Source of the DNA: Pseudobacteriovorax antillogorgiicola
GTDB lineage: Bacteria; Bdellovibrionota_B; Oligoflexia; Oligoflexales; RGVZ01
Length of the DNA stretch: 64,000 nucleotides
Assembly: GCA_945865565.1 (NCBI GenBank)
Contig: CAMBEK010000003.1
Coordinates: 124,001 to 188,000 of the forward strand
Direction of reading: 5' to 3'
Part shown: positions 37,224-46,706 of the stretch, in pieces
Position numbering within the stretch: the stretch's first letter is position 1
Layout of the letters: every line of letters begins with the position of its first letter
Made by a program: the position numbers and the translations under genes
Notes under the pieces: model-generated
What the model saw: the letters and a program-made list of their open reading frames with translations, nothing else
The model's database searches: none
Told to the model about the DNA's origin: nothing

Positions 37224-37338
37224 CAGGGATTCTCCTCAAACGGGGTTGATACGGTCCATCAAGACCCTAAGCCCTATGCAAGGAGCGGGAGAAAATCAAT
37301 GCAAACATTCTAATGAATCGGTTGAAAAATTCTGTTTC

Positions 37339-38232
37339 TTACGGAATTCGCTCGGTTTTTTGGCACACGGCCAAAAATCCGGAACAAATTCCATACTCCG
37401 CCGGTGGGGTCACGCCCTGACCAACCCCGCAATCGGGGATGACGCCAACCGCAGCCCACTTGAAGGCACCGGCCGGATCGCTGGCTGGACAGCGCTGGGC
37501 CTCAGGAGGCGGCGTTTTCAGCCGCTGGCCTGGAGTCATAAACTTGATATCGGTCACGAGGTAATCGCCAGACTTCACTTGCGCCGCTGGCTTTGTCCGT
37601 TTGCATAGCCTGACCGTTGAGAACGTCGTATTCGAATTGTCAGCGCTCAGCCTCGCCAATCCGAGGACATGGTAATTGCCGCCTACCGGACCGGCAGGGA
37701 CGAATCCTGGGGTTGGGCACGCCGCATCGAACGTCAAGTGCAGCTGCAAGGTCACATCTTTGGCGGTCTGACTGACGTCGGTGCAGACCGCCCTGTTTCC
37801 GTTGCAACGGTGATCCCTGCTCCAGTTAGGGCATTTGCCGGGAAACGATGCGCATGCAAAGCAGTCGCCTTGCATGGCAGCCGACTCAAGTTTAACGGCC
37901 GGTGCAATGCAGGCAGGGGCCTCCGGGACGCAATTGGCAGCGCCACCGCACGAGCCTGGACCATTGCCACTAAAATAAATGCTTTTGATGTTCCGATTCC
38001 GGATTCCTCCCTCCGTAATGTCAATAATTGGATTGGGAGAGTTTGAAGGGACCGAGCCAGGGACAGGCAAAGGCAAAGGCAAAACGTCGCCACTCCGGGC
38101 CGGGTTCTGTTTCGAGCCCGCCTTGAAGGAAACCGCCTTGAAGGAACTGTCCGAGCAAGCGGCGCTCAGGGCCATCACAGCCAACAGCGCAGCACCGATA
38201 GAAAAAGACTTTTTCTTAGCGAGCGAAAACAT
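37339..38232 (-). CDS. Cysteine-rich lipoprotein, function unknown
   Basis: AGGAGG sits six bases before the ATG. The signal peptide ends in ALSAAC. A low-complexity stretch LPLPLPVPGSVPSNSPNP follows. The remaining 230 residues hold about 15 cysteines (for example QGDCFACASFPGKCP and NGNRAVC), suggesting a disulphide-stabilised extracytoplasmic fold. No known domain recognised. It is separated from the next lipoprotein gene by 115 bases. Confidence 0.72.
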   Translation of the reverse strand: MFSLAKKKSFSIGAALLAVMALSAACSDSSFKAVSFKAGSKQNPARSGDVLPLPLPVPGSVPSNSPNPIIDITEGGIRNRNIKSIYFSGNGPGSCGGAANCVPEAPACIAPAVKLESAAMQGDCFACASFPGKCPNWSRDHRCNGNRAVCTDVSQTAKDVTLQLHLTFDAACPTPGFVPAGPVGGNYHVLGLARLSADNSNTTFSTVRLCKRTKPAAQVKSGDYLVTDIKFMTPGQRLKTPPPEAQRCPASDPAGAFKWAAVGVIPDCGVGQGVTPPAEYGICSGFLAVCQKTERIP

Positions 38233-38300
38233 CCCGACCTCCTAAGAGCCCCTTATCGGACTCAAACAGAATGGACTTGATGATAGGGATAATAATTCAA

Positions 38301-39017
38301 TTAGATCGGGCAGTTAGAATCGCGACGTCGCTCCAGGTCGGCCACCACACGTTTTTTGAACGAACGATATTCGTCCTCGCTCAAATTTGCCGGAGCGCCC
38401 CCGGAAAGCCCCATCGCCTTCCGATAATCCTGCAAATTCATCAATTCAAAATTTGCCCTGGCCGTTTGAAAGAGCGTTGGAAAGCGCTGCCCCGGCGAAT
38501 GAATGTGATGAAGGCCCCCGCTGTACACGAACATGACCAATCCATCCCATGTCATCCCGGCCAAAATATCTGCCACGCCGCCGCGCACGGTCATCGGCTG
38601 CCCGTGCTTGTCCAGCCCATCGGGACGCTTCATACGACCCTCTGGCGCGATCAAGATCACGGACTCGGGATTGCACGTCTTCAAAAAATCGGTCCACGTG
38701 CCGTCGCGACTGCGTGTGATGGAAACAACACTAGGGGCAAGGAAGCGAAAAAAATTGCCCAAAAGGGGGCGATTAAAGGTGATATCGGCGGCGGGAAAAG
38801 TCGCACCCTTGGCGAGAGCCCAGACAAAGGCCCACGGCAGACCACCCATGTAAATCGGTTCAAACAAGCTCGTGTGATTCAAGACAATGACAAGCCTGAC
38901 ATCCCGGACCTGACTGGATGTGATCTTGTTTCCAATCCACCGGACTTCGAAACGACAAAACAAACCGGCCATGATTTTGACCGAGGACAGCAACCATGCA
39001 GAAATCAAAGTCCGCAA
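38301..39017 (-). CDS. PlsC-like acyltransferase
   Basis: The protein resembles 1-acyl-sn-glycerol-3-phosphate acyltransferases: a membrane-proximal N-terminus, then VIVLNHTSLFEPIYMGG (the NHxxxx acid motif, with Glu instead of the usual Asp) and ILIAPEGRMKRPDG (the PEG motif). I start at TTG 39017, eight bases after AAGGGG; ATG 38972 is possible, while the frame back to 39107 runs into the gpx promoter. About 238 residues. It would act on lipids at the inner membrane; substrate unknown. Confidence 0.78.
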   Translation of the reverse strand: MRTLISAWLLSSVKIMAGLFCRFEVRWIGNKITSSQVRDVRLVIVLNHTSLFEPIYMGGLPWAFVWALAKGATFPAADITFNRPLLGNFFRFLAPSVVSITRSRDGTWTDFLKTCNPESVILIAPEGRMKRPDGLDKHGQPMTVRGGVADILAGMTWDGLVMFVYSGGLHHIHSPGQRFPTLFQTARANFELMNLQDYRKAMGLSGGAPANLSEDEYRSFKKRVVADLERRRDSNCPI

Positions 39018-39089
39018 TCTCGAATCCCCTTGCCCATCCGTAGAACTGGAACAAGAATACCATGAATGAACTTTCAGGAGACGCAAGCC

Positions 39090-39596
39090 ATGACAAAATC
39101 CGGCCATGAATCAACTCATGAATCAATTTACAACATTCCGGTTAAAACCATCGACGGCAAGGAAATCACCCTTGCCCAATTCAAAGGCAAGGTCCTGCTC
39201 ATCGTCAACGTGGCGAGCAAGTGTGGCTTTACGCCTCAGTACAAGGGACTTGAAGAACTCTATGAGCATTTTCACAAAAAGGGCCTCGAAGTGCTCGGCT
39301 TCCCATGCAATCAATTTGGCTCACAAGAGCCTGGTACTGAAAAAGAAATTAAGGAATTCTGTTCGCTGACCTACAACGTTACGTTTCCAGTTTTTGCGAA
39401 AGTTGATGTCAACGGACCTGCAACCCATCCGCTTTATGCACATTTGAAAAAAGCAGAGCCTGGCATACTTGGCACTGAGGGCATCAAGTGGAACTTCACC
39501 AAGTTTTTGGTCAATAAAGAGGGCGAGGTCGTGAAGCGTTATGCATCCGCAACGACCCCGGAGGCTTTGAAATCAGAGATTGCGGCGCTGCTTTAA
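39090..39596 (+). CDS. gpx: Glutathione peroxidase family protein (cysteine type)
   Basis: The ATG at 39090 follows GGAGACGCAAGCC. The 168-residue protein has VNVASKCGFTPQYKGLEELY with the peroxidatic cysteine (not selenocysteine), LGFPCNQFGSQEPGT and the WNFTKFLVNKEGEVV block, which complete the Cys-Gln-Trp/Asn site. It detoxifies peroxides, probably with thioredoxin as reductant as is usual for bacterial members. No signal peptide is seen. Its end overlaps hrpB by 24 bases, convergently. Confidence 0.94.
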   Translation: MTKSGHESTHESIYNIPVKTIDGKEITLAQFKGKVLLIVNVASKCGFTPQYKGLEELYEHFHKKGLEVLGFPCNQFGSQEPGTEKEIKEFCSLTYNVTFPVFAKVDVNGPATHPLYAHLKKAEPGILGTEGIKWNFTKFLVNKEGEVVKRYASATTPEALKSEIAALL

Positions 39597-42116
39597 GTGA
39601 ATCTTGGCCTCGGCCGTCAATGGATCCTCGGGCCAGAAATGACGTGGATAGTCCCGTGACAACTCCCGGCGCAATGCCGGGTAGTGGTTTTTCCAGAATC
39701 CTGCCAGATCGCCAGTGACTTGAACGGGCCGGTTGTTGGGCGCCAGTAAATGAACCACCATCGCCACGCGGCCTTGCACCAGGCGCGGTAAGTTTTGAGT
39801 GCCAAAAAATTCCTGCATTTTGCCTTCCACCCACGGCGGCTGCCCGGAACGGTAATGAATGGGAGCCATGCGCCCCGATGCCAACTTCATTTGATCGGGA
39901 CAGGCAGCGTTGATTTTTGCCGCATCAGCATAACCAAGAAGGTCTTCTATGTAGGCCCGCAGTGGCCGCGCGGTAATTTCGGCAAAGGAGGCTTTACCTT
40001 CAGCCATCGCATCCAGCAAAAAATCAAAGTCCGCCCCACACAAGTCGATGATTGGGTCCTCATTCATCGCACCGGCAAAAATAAGAAGGCGCTGCTGCCA
40101 GCCGTGCAACTCGGAATCATCTTCAAACGGTTTGGGCCACGCCTTGCGAAGCTCTTCGCGCAGGCGCACCCCGGCCAATTCCGGGTCAACCGGGGCCGAA
40201 GTTTCTTTAAGGACCAGGGCTCCAAAACGGACTCGAGCGAAACCACGCACTCGGCCACCAGAGCCACTTTGGCCGGTATCCCATTCAACTTCTGGACCTT
40301 CTCTCCACATGGAATCCACAGCCTTCAACGCCGAAAAATCCGGTGTCAAATCCAGCGCCATCCAATTTCTTGCCATGATCCGGGAAGGATCTGCGGCGCT
40401 GACGTCGGCATCGATCAAACAAAGCCACTCCGGCAACGCAGAATCTGATTTGCGCAAAGCAACGGTCCGGCCGTCAACCAGGCGATACGATCCTGCTGCC
40501 TCCAGGCGCGCGACGCGGTCAGCGTAACCAGCAAGCATCAATGCCGTCATTTGGGCGGACGATTTTCCTGCCGCCGTCAAGTCTGCCGGCTCAAGGTTTT
40601 TCTCGCCGGCAATTCGGGAAATCTGGGAAAACGTCTGATTAAAGCCAAACCCGGTCGTCTTACCTGACTGGGCCTCTTCACTGACGCGAGCCGCAAAGGT
40701 CACAGCATGAGCGAGGGCATTTAAGCGTTTGCCCTCTTGGACAATCCTGGCCAGCCGGGGATGCAGGGGATAACGTGCCATTTCGCGACCAATTCCGGTC
40801 ACGTGACCGACTGCGTCCACAGCGCCCAAAGAACGCAAAAGGGCAGCACTGCCAGCAAAGCGCACGGGTTCCGGAGGATCCACCCACGGAAGTTCACGCA
40901 CAACATCAAGGGCCGGTTTGATGTCATCCTTAATCGAAAGCCTGGTGTCAGGAACATCAACAACACAGGCCACTTCCAAAAGGGTCTGACTCAAATCAAG
41001 GCGCAAGATTTCAGGGATTTCAAAACTGGCACGGCTGCGAAAATCTGATTCAGAATACAAGCGCACGACGGTCCCCGGTCCGCGTCGGGCCGCGCGTCCG
41101 GCCCGTTGGATGCATGACGCCTGACTGACGCGCTGCAGCTTCAAGGTTGGCAATCCCGCCCAACTGGAAAAGGAGGGCACCTTGGCCAGACCGGCATCGA
41201 CGACGAGGTTCACCCCTTCAATCGTGAGCGAGCTTTCGGCGATGTTGGTGGCCAGGATTATTTTTGGACGCGTCGACGGTTCAAAAACCGTGCGTTGATC
41301 CTGCGGCGAAAGAGAGCCGTGCAGTTTGCAAATCAGTTCATCTTGAAATTGACCTGTCCGTGCCAGGTGATCAGCACAACGATCAATCTCCGGAGCGCCC
41401 GGCAAAAAAACCAGTGCATGACCAGGAATAATGCCAGATTCCGCCAGGGATTTTTTACCAGATAAAAGCGCGACCGCGACACGCTCATTGATACGCGCCG
41501 CGAACATCTCGACCGATTCCGACTGCGTCGCACTAACCTCATGGATCACGGTCATCACATGATTCACTGCCGACGTCGAAACCAAAGGCGGCGCACCGAG
41601 TTTTTCCGAAAGGCGGGCCGTGTCGAGTGTGGCCGACATAACAATCAGCTTCAAGTCCGGGCGCGAAGTCGCCTGCAACCTGCGGATGGTCGCCAGGGCA
41701 ACATCGGTGTGCATGTGGCGTTCATGGAATTCATCAAGAATTACAGCTCCGGCCTTTTTAAGATCCGGATCCGCGATCAAGTATCGGAGCAACATTCCCT
41801 CAGTCATAAACAGGACGCGCGTTTCCACGCTAAATTCCTGTTCAAAGCGAATGTGATACCCGATCGTTTTGCCGCAAGGCTCTCCGCACTCAAACGCAAC
41901 GCGTTGGGCTGCGAGCCGGGCCGCGAGGCGCCTGGGTTCAAGAACAATAATTTGAGATCTTGGAGGTACAACCTCCAACAGCGCCGGCGGAACACGCGTT
42001 GTTTTGCCGCTGCCGGGCGTAGCCTGGACGATAAGCGTGTTGGACTCCAAAAGAGCCTGCTTGATCTCAGGCAAGCAAGCATCCACGGGCAGGGAAATGC
42101 GACCTTGCGGATTCAT
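39573..42116 (-). CDS. hrpB: ATP-dependent helicase HrpB
   Basis: A DEAH/RHA-type helicase of 847 residues. Walker A is QATPGSGKTTRVPP, the DExH box reads ILDEFHERHMHTDVAL, then MSATLD, LATNIAESSLTIEGV and the arginine-finger QRAGRAARRGPG. The C-terminal HrpB-specific region (HYRSGQPPWVEGKMQEFFG, RVAMVVHLLAPNNRPVQVTG) is present. Its cellular role is not settled in bacteria. The ATG overlaps the tdk stop (ATGA). Confidence 0.95.
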   Translation of the reverse strand: MNPQGRISLPVDACLPEIKQALLESNTLIVQATPGSGKTTRVPPALLEVVPPRSQIIVLEPRRLAARLAAQRVAFECGEPCGKTIGYHIRFEQEFSVETRVLFMTEGMLLRYLIADPDLKKAGAVILDEFHERHMHTDVALATIRRLQATSRPDLKLIVMSATLDTARLSEKLGAPPLVSTSAVNHVMTVIHEVSATQSESVEMFAARINERVAVALLSGKKSLAESGIIPGHALVFLPGAPEIDRCADHLARTGQFQDELICKLHGSLSPQDQRTVFEPSTRPKIILATNIAESSLTIEGVNLVVDAGLAKVPSFSSWAGLPTLKLQRVSQASCIQRAGRAARRGPGTVVRLYSESDFRSRASFEIPEILRLDLSQTLLEVACVVDVPDTRLSIKDDIKPALDVVRELPWVDPPEPVRFAGSAALLRSLGAVDAVGHVTGIGREMARYPLHPRLARIVQEGKRLNALAHAVTFAARVSEEAQSGKTTGFGFNQTFSQISRIAGEKNLEPADLTAAGKSSAQMTALMLAGYADRVARLEAAGSYRLVDGRTVALRKSDSALPEWLCLIDADVSAADPSRIMARNWMALDLTPDFSALKAVDSMWREGPEVEWDTGQSGSGGRVRGFARVRFGALVLKETSAPVDPELAGVRLREELRKAWPKPFEDDSELHGWQQRLLIFAGAMNEDPIIDLCGADFDFLLDAMAEGKASFAEITARPLRAYIEDLLGYADAAKINAACPDQMKLASGRMAPIHYRSGQPPWVEGKMQEFFGTQNLPRLVQGRVAMVVHLLAPNNRPVQVTGDLAGFWKNHYPALRRELSRDYPRHFWPEDPLTAEAKIHLKQRRNL

Positions 42117-42700
42117 CTGGAGGCGGACTCTAAAATTTTCGCGTCGTAACAACCGGCACAGGAGGGCAGGTACTTTTCTTCACAGCCAAGTTCCACAACC
42201 GGCCCCTGGGAATCTGGACCTACTGCAAAACCATCCACCATTTTTAAATTGTAGACGGCCTTTTTGTTGCAGAAGGCACAAGTTGTTTTGACTTCTTCGA
42301 TCGCGTCAGCCAGTTCAAGAAGCCTTTGGCTGCCTGAAAAAAGCCGCCTTTTAAAATCGGTACGCAGGCCATAGCAGATAACAGGAACACGATATTCCGT
42401 CGTGATGAAACGCAACTGATCAATCACCCTGGATTCCAAAAACTGACACTCGTCGACGAGCAGGCAGTCAACCCCGGCGAGTTTTGTTTCATCGATCATG
42501 TCGTTGGAACCGAGCACAATATCGGCTTCTTGCTCCAAACCAGCACGCGACCGGACTTGATTGGCGCCAAACCTGGTATCCAAAGCAGGCTTCAAGATTA
42601 AAATCCGTTTGTTTTGCTGGCGGTAATTATGGGCCACAGCAAGCAGGTTGAGGGTCTTAGCACTACCGACTGCGCCATAGCGGAAATATAGTTTCGCCAT
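42113..42700 (-). CDS. tdk: Thymidine kinase
   Basis: Type II thymidine kinase for the dTMP salvage route. The ATG at 42700 gives MAKLYFRYGAVGSAKT, with AGGG just upstream; an ATG at 42718 overlaps the preceding stop and is an alternative. The P-loop reads GAVGSAKT instead of the common GxMxSGKS, a notable change. VDECQFLE is the Walker B, and two CxxC pairs (CAFC and CAGC) form the zinc lasso. About 195 residues. Confidence 0.92.
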   Translation of the reverse strand: MAKLYFRYGAVGSAKTLNLLAVAHNYRQQNKRILILKPALDTRFGANQVRSRAGLEQEADIVLGSNDMIDETKLAGVDCLLVDECQFLESRVIDQLRFITTEYRVPVICYGLRTDFKRRLFSGSQRLLELADAIEEVKTTCAFCNKKAVYNLKMVDGFAVGPDSQGPVVELGCEEKYLPSCAGCYDAKILESASR

Positions 42701-42714
42701 AATACCCTGTTCGT

Positions 42715-44064
42715 TCATGATTCAACAATGAACGGCGCAAGCCCGCCGCCCGTACCGATATTGACCACAGGCCCCGATGCAAAGCGCGAGACGCCGCCCC
42801 CACAAAGAGGCTCCGTTCCTGTATTCAAAAACACAGATGCATCAGCATAGCCATCAATTTCGGCAAGTTCGCGACCCTCGATCAGAACCTTGCTTTTATG
42901 GCGTCGTCCGGACATCCGCTGCTGAATCACCCAAGTGTCCTGTGATTCTGTCCTGACCCAACGCCAAAAAAGTGCGGGACTCACCTGGCTATTCATTTTC
43001 AGAAGACCTTTAAGTCGAGCTTGCGTGGCGTCCTGATGCCATTCGCTGCCGACAAAAACAAGATGACCACCGTAGCCCAATGAGTTTTTGATCACGTAAT
43101 CGTCGCAGTGGCCGGCAAAGTTAAAATCAGAGTCAGAATCAAAGTCAGAATCGCTAGCAAAATCAATATCTGTCCTTGAACCGAATGCCTCGCGCACCAC
43201 GTTCACTTGATATTTCTCCGACGGAATAATCCGCGTCCATGGAACGCGCCGTTGGGTTGCCTCACGTTGATCAGCAGAAAGGCCAACGGTGGCTGCAAGT
43301 TGGTCGTTGCTGGCGACCACGGATACCATGGCCAGAAACGCCTTCACTTCATAATGCGCGCTGACCGGATTATAAATCCTTGAACGGCGAGAATCATGAA
43401 GGGCCGTCAGTAATTTTGGTTCCTGCGATAGTCGTGACGCAAATACATGACGGTAAACAAGATCGAAGGACTGTTCCGCCCATTGGGACGGGGTAACACG
43501 GACCGCTTCGACCCGGTCCTGCCAATGCTGCGCCAAATATTCCAGTTCAGCGAGTTGGGCATCACCTTCACGGTGCAGAATCGCAAGGCGCGGGCGCTGC
43601 GCTTGGCCACCATCACGGCGATAAAGCGCCAGAAGGCTGTCCAGCAAATCGTCACTGTTGCCGCGCGGAGGAACGGCAAACCCGCGGGATTCAGACCACG
43701 CCGCGAGCACCATGTCGCTATAGGCCTGCATCGCTGGAATGGTGCAATTGGCCTCGATCAGTTTCAATTCAGCGCCGTGCCAAAACAAGTCGAAACGGAT
43801 CGTGGCGTGTCCCCAAGTTTCAGCCGGATTGCGGCGCGCCGCATCGGCCTCGATTCCTGTCATCCCGCCAAAAAGAATCTGCCAAAGGCTTTGATTTTCT
43901 TTGCGCTGAATCCAGGCGAGGGTCTGTGGAAAACACGACAAAACCATTCGCGCATCTTGCACCATCGGATCCCAATCCGATCGTTTTACGATGACCGGAT
44001 TCTGGGCCATGGGAATGGGCTGCCATGTTCCCAGAGATTTCTGCCAGATCGAAAGGTTGCGCAT
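42715..44064 (-). CDS. ATP-grasp-like protein
   Basis: The 449-residue protein shows ELKLIEANCTIPAMQAYSDM, NPVSAHYEVKAFLAM, DYVIKNSLGYGGHLVFVG and VVNIGTGGGLAP, which together resemble circularly permuted ATP-grasp enzymes that make peptide-like bonds. I give this from pattern, so the substrate is unknown. A simple Asp/Ser repeat (ASDSDFDSDSDFNF) at about residue 305 comes from a short DNA repeat and looks like an insertion loop. It starts three bases after the DUF3025 stop and overlaps tdk by four. Confidence 0.6.
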   Translation of the reverse strand: MRNLSIWQKSLGTWQPIPMAQNPVIVKRSDWDPMVQDARMVLSCFPQTLAWIQRKENQSLWQILFGGMTGIEADAARRNPAETWGHATIRFDLFWHGAELKLIEANCTIPAMQAYSDMVLAAWSESRGFAVPPRGNSDDLLDSLLALYRRDGGQAQRPRLAILHREGDAQLAELEYLAQHWQDRVEAVRVTPSQWAEQSFDLVYRHVFASRLSQEPKLLTALHDSRRSRIYNPVSAHYEVKAFLAMVSVVASNDQLAATVGLSADQREATQRRVPWTRIIPSEKYQVNVVREAFGSRTDIDFASDSDFDSDSDFNFAGHCDDYVIKNSLGYGGHLVFVGSEWHQDATQARLKGLLKMNSQVSPALFWRWVRTESQDTWVIQQRMSGRRHKSKVLIEGRELAEIDGYADASVFLNTGTEPLCGGGVSRFASGPVVNIGTGGGLAPFIVES

Positions 44065-44067
44065 CGT

Positions 44068-44811
44068 TCAGCCCGGTGAGTTATGAATGTTCCGCTCTTC
44101 GAGAAACAATTTAAACACGATATCCAATCGTAGAGATGGAAAAAGAGCCGGATGAAGGGCGAGGGATCTTGTCTCAAGAAACTCTGCCAATAATGCATCT
44201 GCCGTTTCCGAGCCCCTTCGAGGCAAAATCAGAGCAAAGGCGCCAACTTTGGACAGGGTCTCCGGACGCAGCACTAGCGATTCAAAAAGAGCGTGGCCAA
44301 AAATCGTCAATTGAGTCCCAGTCATCGCTAAAAGACGCTGGACTTCATCCGGGTAGTCCGCCGGATCGCCCTGACGAATCCTACGAATTTCTGCCGCCAT
44401 GCGCTCTGCGGATTTTTGATCCTGTACCAAAACAATGACGCCGGCCTCATCAACAAGCGTGAGAAAATCACGGCAGCGACCACGTTTTCCCGGCAGTTCC
44501 GTGGCCATGGCATCCTTGTGGATGCGGTTGATGGCCGCCTTGGCGCGGGGAAAGGTGCGCCAGGCCAAGACATTGAACAGGTCGTGAAGGGATTTTTTGC
44601 GCACCGGAAGGACACCTTCGTCGAAAATCCGGGCCTCGTAATTGCCGCGGCTTTGAGCAAAATCAACCAGAAGGGATTTTAAGTTTGGGTCCGGATTTCT
44701 CAAAAAATCATTCAGCGCCGCTGCGTCACCAATCTCAAAAGCAGGCCAAAGAGAGGAGGGGGCCGCCGCCAAACCGTCAAACTCGTGTCGATGTGCCAAC
44801 AAATTAAGCAT
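44068..44811 (-). CDS. DUF3025 family protein
   Basis: The segment VRKKSLHDLFNVLAWRTFPR then AKAAINRIHKDAM, and GTQLTIFGHALFESLV, match the DUF3025 family of unknown function found in proteobacteria. The 247-residue frame begins at ATG 44811 (TTG 44814 is also possible) with no clear ribosome site. It heads the operon with the ATP-grasp-like gene, tdk and hrpB. Confidence 0.8.
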   Translation of the reverse strand: MLNLLAHRHEFDGLAAAPSSLWPAFEIGDAAALNDFLRNPDPNLKSLLVDFAQSRGNYEARIFDEGVLPVRKKSLHDLFNVLAWRTFPRAKAAINRIHKDAMATELPGKRGRCRDFLTLVDEAGVIVLVQDQKSAERMAAEIRRIRQGDPADYPDEVQRLLAMTGTQLTIFGHALFESLVLRPETLSKVGAFALILPRRGSETADALLAEFLETRSLALHPALFPSLRLDIVFKLFLEERNIHNSPG

Positions 44812-44903
44812 CAATAAAAAAGAATTTTTTCCAACAATTTCAGTAGGCAGCAGCGAATCGATCAGATAGTTTCACAGTTCACTTTTTGCAGGAGAACAGG
44901 GTC

Positions 44904-45122
44904 ATGGATCAACCGGAACTTTGGTGGAGCAAGGTTTTTGGACCTGCTGATCCCGACACCATCTTAAACCGCGTCGATGAATCCATCGAGCTGGAAGATT
45001 ACTGCGACCGCGCAGAAGGCTTCATGGATCTCGTCGAAGAAGCCCTCGGCAAAGGCGTCCCGGCCACTCAGGTCAAGGACATCGCCCTCGGCCTTCTGGC
45101 TTGGGCTGAAACCCAAGAATAA
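44904..45122 (+). CDS. Small acidic hypothetical protein
   Basis: AGGAG lies ten bases before ATG 44904. The 72-residue product is acidic and helical (ELEDYCDRAEGFMDLVEEAL), with Trp-Trp near its start. No family recognised. It stands alone, divergent from the DUF3025 operon, and ends 15 bases before the convergent lipoprotein gene. Confidence 0.65.
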   Translation: MDQPELWWSKVFGPADPDTILNRVDESIELEDYCDRAEGFMDLVEEALGKGVPATQVKDIALGLLAWAETQE

Positions 45123-45137
45123 TTTTTAGAGACGATT

Positions 45138-45995
45138 TCAGCACGCATTTGGATCGCGCGGTCGGCAAGACCACCCTCTCCAATAGCGACTGTCGGGGCA
45201 GCCAACGATGCCGCCCCCGCGCGTCCATTGGCAATTCCCAAAGAAGAACACTCCCGGCCGGGCGGTGGGAACTCTGAAGTAAACCGTGCACACGTCGGCA
45301 AGTGCGCCTGCCCCATTGGCAACATTGCAGCATCGGCCTCCGATTCCAAACTGAACACAAAATTGAAATGGCTGGGCCGGTTTTCCGCCAACGCCAATAT
45401 CACCACCATTGATTACAATTGGGGGCCTTGCCGCAGGGACTGCGGGCTGCGCAGGCGCAACGGGACCGACCACAGGGTCCAGTTTGTCTTTGTTCAGTTC
45501 TTCGACCAGTTTGAACCACCAGTCAACAACGACACCTGCCCAAGCGGGGGGCGGCTGGCTTGCTTCGCAATCAATGCATGGTGGTGCCTCAATTGTGGCA
45601 GTGTCCAAGCGTTTCGAGACAACCGGCCCATCATCAATGAGAGAGGCAACTTGGGCATTTTCATCGGGCGAGGCCAGACCAAACGTCTCGGGTAAACCGA
45701 CAAGTCGATCACGAATCTCCTTCGAGGAGAGCTTTCCCGCGGGCTTCTCTTGGATTAGCTTTGAGACCGACGCCTCCAGGTCTTTCTGATACTGCGCCAC
45801 GGCTTCGACGTTGTTCTCACCAATGGTCACCACATTTCGTCCCGCCATCGGCGAGTCAACCACCTGAACCGGATTTGCGTCGGCCTGCCCTGTCGATTTT
45901 TCTTTTGACTTGCCGGCAGAGCAACCAGCTAAGGCTGCCGCCGCGATGGAAAGCATCACCAAGCATTTGATATGGAAGCCCAACGGACTGCCCAA
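45138..45995 (-). CDS. Cysteine-rich lipoprotein, function unknown
   Basis: The frame is open back to 46172, but that extension translates a dispersed repeat (46091-46162) into a HPERTRHPERKR-type string and is not coding. I start at TTG 45995, where AAAAGG lies ten bases upstream; the signal peptide then runs through IKCLVMLSIAAAALAGC. The mature part has a Pro/Ala-rich linker (VVGPVAPAQPAVPAARPP) and a C-terminal domain with nine cysteines, including GGRCCNVANGAG and SCRPRDPNAC at the end. No domain recognised. Confidence 0.68.
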   Translation of the reverse strand: MGSPLGFHIKCLVMLSIAAAALAGCSAGKSKEKSTGQADANPVQVVDSPMAGRNVVTIGENNVEAVAQYQKDLEASVSKLIQEKPAGKLSSKEIRDRLVGLPETFGLASPDENAQVASLIDDGPVVSKRLDTATIEAPPCIDCEASQPPPAWAGVVVDWWFKLVEELNKDKLDPVVGPVAPAQPAVPAARPPIVINGGDIGVGGKPAQPFQFCVQFGIGGRCCNVANGAGALADVCTVYFRVPTARPGVFFFGNCQWTRGGGIVGCPDSRYWRGWSCRPRDPNAC

Positions 45996-46090
45996 ATGAT
46001 CACGAACCTTTTGACCATGATTTTCCAATTGTCGCGCCCTCCGCGAAAACCTCGGGGCGTTTCGGAAATTGAGCCAAAAATCTTGAACAG

Positions 46091-46162
46091 AAAAGATCCT
46101 TCGCTTTCGCTCAGGATGACGGGTTCGCTCGGGGTGACGAGGTTGCTCAGGATGACGGGGTT
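46091..46162. repeat. Dispersed repeat with three 18-bp tandem units
   Basis: It opens with AAAAGATCCTTCGCT and continues with three tandem 18-base units starting GCTCAGGATGACGGG, GCTCGGGGTGACGAG and GCTCAGGATGACGGG (46109-46126, 46127-46144, 46145-46162). A related copy lies at 61081-61130. Similar repeats encoding HPERSE-type strings are scattered through many bacterial genomes. The gap 46163-46359 is A/T-rich up to about 46250 and should hold the promoter of the next gene. Confidence 0.85.
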
Positions 46163-46359
46163 GCGAAGGCAAGCGGACGGGTGCTTTGCACGCGCAAATA
46201 ACTAATTTTATTGTATTTTTTTATATTTATTAATGGTTTTAAAAAAACCACCGAATAACTCTATATCGAGGTTCGGTTTGCCCCGGTCGGGTGGGTTTTT
46301 GCACCTGCCACAATCGGACAAAGGCTTCCGGGTCCTCTTTAAAGGAGGCATCGCACAGT

Positions 46360-46665
46360 ATGAAGAAACCGCTGACGTATAACGAGAATGTGTACTTCTT
46401 TCAGCGCGACCGCGAGCTCATCCACGAGATGGATGAAAAACGGCGCCAGGTGGAGCACAGGCGTGAGATGCACAATCACGTCGGTCACTGCACTGCCTGC
46501 GGAGAAGACACCATCGAGGTGACATTGGAGACGGCGCATATGCACGTCTGCCCGTGCTGCCACGGTGTGTTTCTGGAGGGTGAGGCAGTGTCGGATCTGC
46601 TCCGGCGCGACGCCGTCAACATGGTGACGGGAGGCAAGCGAAGGAGACGAAACAATGCCGCATAA
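46360..46665 (+). CDS. TFIIB-type zinc-ribbon protein
   Basis: AAAGGAGG precedes the ATG at 46360. The 101-residue protein has a basic helical N-terminus rich in Glu/Arg/His (IHEMDEKRRQVEHRREMHNH) and a zinc ribbon with GHCTACGED and MHVCPCCHGVFLEGEAV, followed by a basic tail GGKRRRRNNAA. The CxxC...CxxCHG(V/I)(F/W)L form matches the zf-TFIIB family. Nucleic-acid or protein binding is likely, but the target is unknown. Confidence 0.85.
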   Translation: MKKPLTYNENVYFFQRDRELIHEMDEKRRQVEHRREMHNHVGHCTACGEDTIEVTLETAHMHVCPCCHGVFLEGEAVSDLLRRDAVNMVTGGKRRRRNNAA

Positions 46666-46706
46666 GGTTTTTGTATCGAGAATCTTTTAGAATCGGTCAA
46701 AATCGG

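Noticed and set aside
39018-39107. Extended N-terminus of the PlsC-like acyltransferase
   Set aside because: It overlaps the gpx start region, lacks family-like sequence and has no ribosome site, whereas TTG 39017 has AAGGGG.
46000-46172. N-terminal extension of the 45138 lipoprotein with HPER-type repeats
   Set aside because: It translates the dispersed repeat and precedes a normal lipoprotein signal; a later start is far more likely.
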